Part shown: piece after piece, positions 57,062 through 64,000 of the stretch
Position numbering within the stretch: the first letter of the stretch is position 1
Layout of the letters: every line of letters begins with the position of its first letter
Assembly: GCA_964036665.1 (NCBI GenBank)
Contig: OZ038533.1
Span: 7,276,413 to 7,340,412 of the forward strand
Direction of reading: 5' to 3'
DNA from: Gordius sp. MW1
Lineage: Eukaryota > Nematomorpha > Gordioida > Gordea > Gordiidae
Length of the DNA stretch: 64,000 nucleotides
The notes under the pieces: model-generated
The model's database searches: none
Seen by the model: the letters and a program-made list of their open reading frames with translations, nothing else
What the model was told of the DNA's origin: nothing
Position numbers and translations under genes: made by a program

Positions 57062-57638
57062 TGTTAAGGGCTTCCTTTAATATATTGTTATGATTCCAAA
57101 CAATTATTATTATTTTCCCAATTTTATTTCCAACTAATATTCACAATATAATATGATATGAATGAATTTTACAAACAAGTTTTCTATTTCTTTTACAAAC
57201 AATTCCTTCTTTAATAGTGGGAACACTAATGATGAGAGATATAAATAACAATAAAAGCGCACAGCGCGTTGATTACACAGAATAATAATGATGAATGAGG
57301 TAAATAATACAATCATGATCGGGGGGGGGGGAAGCTGTAAATAGGTAAACAATACAATCATGATCGGGGGGGGGGGGAATTAGAACAATCAAACGCGATC
57401 ACCCTGATCTTGGGTATATTTTTTACGACCATTAGTTAAATCTATTTTTAAATATTTCTAAGTGCCAAGAAGAGTAATTAAAACTCGAAAAGGGGGAAAG
57501 AAAAATAGCTATATCATAAAACTAAAAATACGCTACTAAAACTGGAAATCAGCGGATAAAACTAAAAATAAGAGGGGAAGGGGGAGGGGAAGAAGGGAGT
57601 AGATATACCACACCTACCCCTTTTCCCCAAAATTAAAT
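57062..57638 (-). repeat. Probable LTR of the old Ty3-type element
   Basis: Starts with the canonical TG (plus reading TGTTAAGGGCTTCC) next to the primer-binding-like site. The far boundary is unclear. It contains a tandem repeat, AGGTAAAYAATACAATCATG + ATCGGGGGG..., at about 57296 and 57341, each with a 12-base G run. No second LTR was found for comparison. Confidence 0.4.
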
Positions 57639-57944
57639 CTACCCCTGTGGATTACCCGTCAGGGTTAAATTATCTAACGGGGATATTAAAGCCCCGCTGG
57701 TCATCAGTACTGGTTTTACCGCGTTTCCAGGTGTAACCAAAACATTATCCGGCCGTGCACACATCGGTAATCTGTGCCATCTCTGGCACACCTCACAGCG
57801 ACCCCTACGGGTGTCTCTCGTGCGCCCCCGATTGCGCCCGCCCCTAAACAACTGGGGACCTTTTTTAGGTAACGTCGCCTCTACAAAGTGTACCATTCTA
57901 GGTACCCCGTCCACGCCTATTACTACAGAGAAGTCATTTATCAA
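57639..57944 (-). CDS. Unrecognised basic protein with CX2CX4HX3C motif
   Basis: 101 codons, G+C-richer than its surroundings. The middle has GGRNRGRTRDTRRGRCEVC and QRWHRLPMC, a basic RG-rich run leading into a Cys2-His-Cys cluster that resembles a retroelement zinc knuckle. No start upstream is better and no partner domains are seen. Probably the end of another retroelement Gag; a chance frame is possible. Confidence 0.3.
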   Translation of the reverse strand: MINDFSVVIGVDGVPRMVHFVEATLPKKGPQLFRGGRNRGRTRDTRRGRCEVCQRWHRLPMCARPDNVLVTPGNAVKPVLMTSGALISPLDNLTLTGNPQG

Positions 57945-58122
57945 TATTACACACTAAGGAAAACAACAATTTATATGTTTTGTTTTATTATATTTATAAT
58001 GTGTATTCACACAAGGCGTTTCAGATTTCCAATTTGCCGAATATTAGAACTTTTTATTTCCCAAAATCATACAGTTCTTTAATAAAAGTGTATCATTTAT
58101 AGTATTTTCTAGAACGTCATGC

Positions 58123-58655
58123 GTGTAGGTAGTTTAATGTGATAAATGTAGGCATGTGCTGCGGAAAATGGAAACTTTTTACGATTTGAAACATTAAATC
58201 AAAGTCATTTTTTTGCTTATTTTTCACGTCAATTATTATTATAGGTAGTGATGTTATGCGGCGCGCCATTTTACAGACGCGCCTTAATAGGAAGAAATGA
58301 CTAAGAGAAGCCACACCCTTATAAAGGTCCATCGTGAGACGTGCTTGCCTAGTGTAAGGTCCCTTTTTTATTAATTCCCTCCCCCATGGTCCTAAATTCA
58401 GAAAAGGAGACTAACAGTGTGGGTGTGGCTCTTTTTCTTAAGACTAGAATACCCCCTCAGCACATTCTAGGGCGCGCTATCTAGCGCGCCTGTCACAACA
58501 CTATATAGGACGGTCGTGTCCCCTCCTCCGTGGCTAAATAAATTAAAAAATCTAATTTTGTCATTTTTTGCGCGTTAAATTAAGGAAAAAATTAGAATAT
58601 TTTTAACAAAGTGCCAATAAATGTTGATATATCTCAGTTATTCGGACCTCTAAGA
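58123..58655. repeat. Dispersed repeat, copy 1 (interrupted)
   Basis: 58123-58245 and 58504-58655 together match 59588-59865 (GTAGGCATGTGCTGCGGAAA, GGACGGTCGTGTCCCCTCC, CAAAGTGCCAATAAATGTTG). A 258-bp element splits this copy. Confidence 0.8.
58246..58503. mobile_element. 258-bp MITE with GGCGCGCC ends
   Basis: TAGTGATGTTATGCGGCGCGCC at the left and GGCGCGC...GCGCGCCTGTCACAACACTA at the right are imperfect inverted repeats. The TATAGG sequence is present on both sides, and the uninterrupted copy at 59.6 kb shows a single TATAGG at this point. TAGTG tips fit hAT; the duplication is 6 clear bases (8 with two mismatches). Confidence 0.75.
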
Positions 58656-59341
58656 AGGGCTCCGCCCCTAACTCCTAACAAAGTTATTGTCCTCGGTTCT
58701 TTGATGTAGGTAGCGCCCCCGGGCCCCGTGTTGTTTTTTGTTGAGCCTTTAACCTAAACTTTTCTACACTTCGTTGAAAAACATTTCATTTGCTGTGAAA
58801 TTTAAGCAGGGGAGAAAAACGGACCGAGGGCTTGGCTACGTCCATGCTTATACCGGTTGCTTTAAGTTCTTATAAATTATCTGAGTACCTACACTGATAG
58901 CTTATTAACCAAAGTAAGGTTTGTGAGCAATGCTTTTTTACGACCCCTCATGATAGTTTTTGCTGTATATCTAGGCATATTTTAAACAAAAAGGAGGATT
59001 TGCTTAGGAAGTTAGGGAATATTCGTATGTTTCGGAAATAACCGAGATTAATGGTTGCTCCGGGCTCGATTCGGGTGCAAAAATATAAATGGCTTCTTGC
59101 CTCGGGCCGGACTCATACAAATTAACGTATGACAGTGGTCATTTGGAGCATTTTAAACCTGGACTGTGGATTATTAAAATAATTAAATAAAGATAGAATA
59201 CATGTGAACAACAAAGAGAGTTTAAAAAACCCGATTTTTTGTCAAACTTGACATTATGATAATAAATTAATTAAGGAATTAAAAATTGATTAATAAGCAT
59301 CGGCATTAAACACCAGGTAAGGAAAGCTTATAAAAGCCACA
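58656..59341. other. Non-coding spacer with transposon scraps
   Basis: Contains GGCTTGGCTACGTCCATG (about 58835), a diverged ATGGGCGTAGCC-family end, and CTCCGGGCTCGATTCGGGTGC (about 59057), G/C-rich text like the hAT-type arms. No gene. Confidence 0.45.
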
Positions 59342-59509
59342 GAGATGAGAATTCTACGGTGGAGCTTGGGGTAAACTAAGCTCGACCATATGAAGAATGA
59401 CTTTCTCATGACAAAAATAAATATTCAACCTATGGCGGACATGATTAACGAAAATCGGTTAAGGTGGTATGAAGACATACTAAGGGGGACAGCCAAATCG
59501 GTCCAGTAG
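59342..59509 (+). pseudogene. LINE reverse transcriptase C-terminal relic
   Basis: Frame: EMRILRWSLG, one stop, TKLDHMKNDF, then NENRLRWYEDILRGTAKSV and a stop. This is the RMLRW...RLRWYGHxxR motif that ends many LINE RT proteins (also present in the RTE-like LINE at 14.0-14.4 kb), with YGHV changed to YEDI. Only about 55 codons remain. Confidence 0.7.
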
Positions 59510-59587
59510 TTTTCGATCGAGTTTGTTTTATACGTTTTGACGTTTAATAAAATGTCAATCCAACGCAACCTCATGACGTACTGCGTA

Positions 59588-59865
59588 TCTATCGTGTAGG
59601 TAGTGTGATAAATGTAGGCATGTGCTGCGGAAAATGGAAACTCTTACGATTTGAAACATTAAATCAAAGTCATTTTTTTGCTTATTTTTCACGTCATTTA
59701 TTATTATTATAGGACGGTCGTGTCCCCTCCTGCGTGGCTAAATAAATTAAAAAATCTAATTTTGTTATTTTTTGCGCTGTAAATAAGGAGAAAAATGAAA
59801 TTACTTTTTTAACAAAGTGCCAATAAATGTTGATATATCATCTCAGTTCCTCGGACATTATTAAG
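59588..59865. repeat. Dispersed repeat, copy 2 (uninterrupted)
   Basis: Carries the same sequence as copy 1 at 58123-58655 without the 258-bp insertion, so it serves as the empty site. Nature of the parent repeat unknown. Confidence 0.8.
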
Positions 59866-61855
59866 TTCAGAATTAAAAGTTTTATTCAGAAACAAATAAT
59901 TATAGTTATGATATTGTTTTTTAATTACAAAAAATTACAAAAAAATGCTTGAAGGGCCACGGGCCTAAGATTTTTCCCTTGGGGGGGGGGGGGGGGGGTT
60001 TGGGGCCAGGGTTTCTCTCTTGGGTGGGCCTGGGCCTTGGACCCTCTTTAACTATTTGTTTAAAATTTTTTGCATAATAAACACTTGCCAATTATATTTG
60101 ATATATTCTTAATCTATTGAAATTTATCTACAAGATTATATATATTCTGCTAATACACCCGGGTAAATGAACAACGTTTGCCGGGTTCATCTAGTAACTG
60201 ATTAAGAAGAAGAAGATTTAAACAAATGGCTTCATCCCTGTACCCCGGCTAGGGCTGCCCCTCTAAACCTTACTCAAGGGGCACCACCTTTAAAACCCCT
60301 GTCTACTTGCTGTCTTTGTGTGGCCTTATTAGGCTTTTTTAAATTCGTATGGGAGCATTTGCTATGCAATTTAAGCAATAGTAAAAATTAACGGAGTGCA
60401 AATTGAGGGTAGAGGGTCGGGCTACGTCTATAATGGTACCTGTTGGCTTAAACTACATCAGCAAAACATAACAACAATATGACCCTATTCCAATAAAGCT
60501 CGGTTGGCGGCCAATAATATACCTAAAGTTTCCAAACTGATGTAGCAGAATTGTAGCTTGCCCAACTGGACGCGCTAAAATATGTTCAAGCGCAAAAATA
60601 AAACAGATTTTCAGGGCGGGTTGGAGTTTTGATTGAAGTCCGAAAACGGCCATTTGCCAAATCGTGATTTTGCGATAGGGCCAAAAAAGTTTTAGCACCT
60701 TTAATAAAAAAATAAACCTATGGCAATTTACAAAATAAATAATTCTTATTAATTTATTTGACAGTATATTTATATAGGCAAAATGTGTAAAGCAAAGCAA
60801 TAAAAAATTTGACGTTAAGTACGTTGCTTTATGTGTTTATATTTTGTATTTAGCGTGTTAATTCTTCCTACATGAAGTTCGTGAATTATTTTCCATAGGA
60901 CAATTATAATTTAATCGCTCATTATATGATCGCAGCATAACGATGAGCATGCACATCACTTATAGTATTTTTTAGAAATAATGTATGTAGCAAAACAACG
61001 TCTGCCGGGTCAGCTAGTTAATATTATAAAAATTATAAAGATTAAAAAAATACTCATTATAAGACACGAATAATTTTTCTTTTCTCCGGCATTTTCTATA
61101 CATTCCTGATAAATTATTATTAATAATGCCAAGGCCAACCTATCCTTCTATGGTTCTAATATTTAATATATTTTCAGTCTCATGACTATAAAAAAGTTTG
61201 TGGTTATGGGATAGACAAAAAGTGTGGTTTATATTAGGCAGTGGTTTTAATAACATTTTGCAAGCTGTTATTTTTGGGACGACAAGTTTCTTAATTTCAT
61301 AACAAAGCCAGATACCACAAATGATATTATTTCAATTAAAGTCTGTGCCATTTAAAGCACTCATTAAAATTCAGCCAAAAAAATCCTGTGTTTCTTGCAC
61401 AATAAATAACGGATCTTGGGGAAACAAGATTTTAAATTATTATAACTTGTTTTTTTTTATCGAAAACCGTTTATTTACTTCTATAATAAAGGATTCGATC
61501 AAAGAGAAAAAATTGTTAATTTAAATAAACCTCAAGGGATTTAATTGAAAAATTAGTACAAGAGTTTTGCCTCTTAGCAAATTGAGGTTTATATTTCACA
61601 TCTAAATCAATTAAATTAGCCTTAGCTGTCGTTAATAAAAAAACTTGTTTGTCAACACTGTTTTTCATAAATTTTATCTGAGTTGCAATGGTATCTGTTA
61701 GTAGAATTATTTTATCAAGATACAAAGAGAATATCAAATAATCAGATTTTTTTTAATATTAATTTTTTATTAAATGAAACTATAAAAAACTATAAAAATT
61801 ATATGCGAGGTAAACATTCGAAAAATGCGATAGCGTTGAAATGACAAATAATGAT
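59866..61855. other. Non-coding region with possible Helitron ends
   Basis: An 18-base G run at about 59981-59998. AACAACGTTTGCCGGGTTCATCTAGT (about 60170) and AACAACGTCTGCCGGGTCAGCTAGT (about 60993) both end in CTAGT after a short GC motif, as Helitron 3' ends do. GCTATGCAATTT motif at 60361. Several open frames of 65-115 codons show no domain and overlap opposing frames. Confidence 0.4.
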
Positions 61856-64000
61856 TCAGATTTTCTGTTTAATGAAAAAGGTTTCCCTATTGTCAAGAGT
61901 ATTGGCAGGTATACGGCGTCCCAATTCTTTCAAAAGGGCTTGGGTTTTAGGACCTATTGTTGTAAGGGTCGTGGTCACTATGGGGGAGAAAAGTAGTAAG
62001 GAATTAAGTTCTGCGTATTTAGCGGACTTTAATCTTTCAGAATCAACAAGGGGGTCTTTGTTTTGGTATGAGGGAGCAAGGGCATCCGGACAGGTGTAGT
62101 CCCAAGCTAGGCATAGCCCTTTTGCCCATGGGATGACGGTCTGTCCATCCGGTCTATTCTTGTCGCCAAGGCAAAGACCATTAGGCTCCAATTGGGAGGG
62201 AAAGCCCGCCTTTTTGAATATCCTCTGTAGAAGAGCATTATCAGATGTGTGCCGTAGAAATCTGGCCTTATTAAATTTGCAATGCAGGCTGTGGTGACCT
62301 TTTGTAACAACAGATGAGCCACATAAGTTGCATTGATGAGAGGCAACTATATCACATCCTAGGCGGAGTCCTGTTGTAATTCTGAACTCGTTGTTGGAGA
62401 GTTGAAGGTCATGTCCGACTTGGGATGGCCTCTAACCACTGGTGGCCGGACCTTAATGCAAAACTTCTTAAAGCTGGTAACTCCTCCAACGATGCGCCCG
62501 ATATAAGAGTTTTAAGGGCATGGTCGTAGAGAGGAGTGTTCCAACTTTTTTAAGAGTTTATGGTAGGGAATGGAGTGTTAGGGTCGGACAAAGAACTCCA
62601 CATGTCGAGAGCGATTTGGGTGGACGGATCTGGTTGATCGATTATTTTATCGATGATTGGTTTGGCTGAAAGTCGACTCGAGGTGAAGGCCGACAAAGCT
62701 ACTAGAGGGGGTGACCTCAGGCCCAAACCACCCTTATTGTGGGGAGACACGCTTGTTTTTATTGGGACCCTGTAAAAGAAAGGTTTGAGTCCTCGACTAC
62801 ATCTTTGAGTTTTTGGTCAAATATAGATAGAGCACTGGGATTTAAAAATGAGGTGGATGACATGAAGATATGATTTTCTTAGGTAAAGAATAGCAGTTTT
62901 TGATTAAAAAGAAAGCCTGGTGGGCTGGCAAGTAAGAAAGGAGGGGTTTGATTTCTTCTAGTTTTTGTATTGTCTCTGTAAATAACTTGTTGCAAAGGTG
63001 TGAGCCACCTATGGGAGATCCTAAGTGCGTTAGTTCGTTAGGGTGAATATGTTTGAAAGCGTCAAAGTATGGGTCTAGGCTTAAAGGGTCAGTATTGTTT
63101 TGCAAATTTCGGTCTTGCTATGATTTAGATGGAGACCAATTTTTGAGACTTCCATATATGAGAGGGCTTCTTTGACGTCTTCGGCATTTCCTTTGATGGT
63201 ACCATCGTCTAGGTACCACAAGTTGAGTGATAGATTATATTTAGAGGCTAGGTCTTCAGTCAGGGATTTTATGTAGGGGGCCTAGCGGGTCTCCTTGTTG
63301 TATGCCGTCACTCGATGCAATTATTTTGGAATTAAAGTTGAGCATGGAAGTAGGAGCGTAGCATGCGTTAAGGAAAATAGAGTACTCGGGAAGGGATTTG
63401 TAAGCCTCTATTAAGAAGTGTGACCTGTAGATCGTGTTAAAGGCGTTTTTGAAGTCAATCTTAGCTAGGATCGAATTGTCGGGATGGGCTAGGGCTATGC
63501 GGACAGCGTGAGAGGCGATTTCACAACCACCCTTGGTTCCGAAACCTAGTTGGATGGGAGCTAATTGATCTGCATGTCGGAATTTACTCGTACAATAATT
63601 AGTTTACAGCATAGGCATCTAAAAATTGAACCCATGGCAATTGGACGAAGGTCACCATCAGGTTTGGTAAGAGATATTAAGGTGGCCCCAAAAAAATAGG
63701 AAGACATCGCGTCAGGTACTAAGCCTTTAATAACCTGGTTAAGGAAGGTTGCTAGGGTGGATGTGGAGTGGCCAGACCTGTCAATGTGAAGTTTTGTTAA
63801 TTCTATTAAATGTGAAGCCTGGAAGCCGTCTAAACCAGAACCTACTGAGGATTTTTTAAAAGAACCGATAGCCTCGAGAATTTCGGGCGATGTGAAGTCC
63901 TTGAAGGGGGAGTTGATTGTAGGGGAAATTGGGAGCAATTTCTTTCAGGGTGTTTAATTTGTAAAGACACGAAGGTTTCTTGAGTGTCTGGGGAAATTTT
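61856..64000 (-). pseudogene. LINE (non-LTR retrotransposon) reverse transcriptase, 5' part outside window
   Basis: Minus strand, in broken frames from the window edge: SSVGSGLDGFQASHLIEL and LTKPDGDLRPIAMGSIFRCL (63840-63620), DGIQQGDPLGP (about 63290), the catalytic NLWYLDDGTIKG (about 63220-63190), THLGSPIGG (about 63010), then the Cys/His and NRPDGQTVIPWAKGLCLAWD region (62350-62080). The end is PKTQALLKELGRRI near 61930. Family-typical order, same type as the fragment at 8.8-10.0 kb. At least four frame breaks make it inactive. Fairly high G+C compared with host DNA. Confidence 0.8.

Overview
The window is AT-rich genomic DNA of an invertebrate-type animal. It has three host genes with GT-AG introns, TTAGGG-like interstitial sequence, and a dense load of animal-type transposons (RTE-like and other LINEs, Ty3-type LTR elements, hAT, piggyBac and Mutator-like non-autonomous elements, possible Helitron ends). 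The species cannot be named from the sequence.

Host genes. (1) 1-2579, minus: an intronless Shaker/Kv1 voltage-gated potassium channel, open at the window edge, with a very long N-terminus that starts like an N-type inactivation ball. (2) 22004-23773, plus: the ESCRT-II subunit VPS36 in two exons. (3) 27592-41591, plus: a nine-exon gene that I assembled from splice sites (934 codons): coiled coil, degenerate SH3-like region, FN3-like region, C-terminal SH3-like domain. It is best read as a very divergent RIM-binding-protein-like gene. Its 7-kb fifth intron holds a minisatellite and a covarying array of G/C hairpins.

Transposon layout. 3.7-5.0 kb, 8.45-8.61 kb and 42.8-43.4 kb hold one family with ATGGGCGTAGCC ends and about 10-bp target duplications. 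7.8-10.2 kb is a hAT-type element later hit by that family and by a LINE fragment. 14.0-16.9 kb is a decayed RTE-like LINE with a tRNA-like Pol III promoter just upstream. 17.9-18.4 kb is a hAT-type TTF zinc-finger relic. 44.23-45.51 kb is a piggyBac-type element with a hAT-type element inside, both with clean duplications. 61.85 kb to the end is a LINE of the same type as the 9-kb fragment.

The most unusual part is 45.9-57.1 kb. An old minus-strand Ty3-type retrotransposon has its protease split by a 7.46-kb composite insertion (48640-56101) flanked by one 5-bp duplication, CCTGG. The composite holds two inverted copies of a non-autonomous LTR element plus a tandem array of LTRs. In the old element and in both inserted copies, the Gag-like protein is very small: a membrane segment plus CCHC knuckles, with no capsid domain. 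In all three it ends in the same six bases, TGA CTA, with the next reading frame continuing in phase. TGA CTA is a known stop-readthrough context, so these elements look like a retrotransposon lineage that uses UGA readthrough behind a capsid-less, membrane-anchored zinc-knuckle protein.
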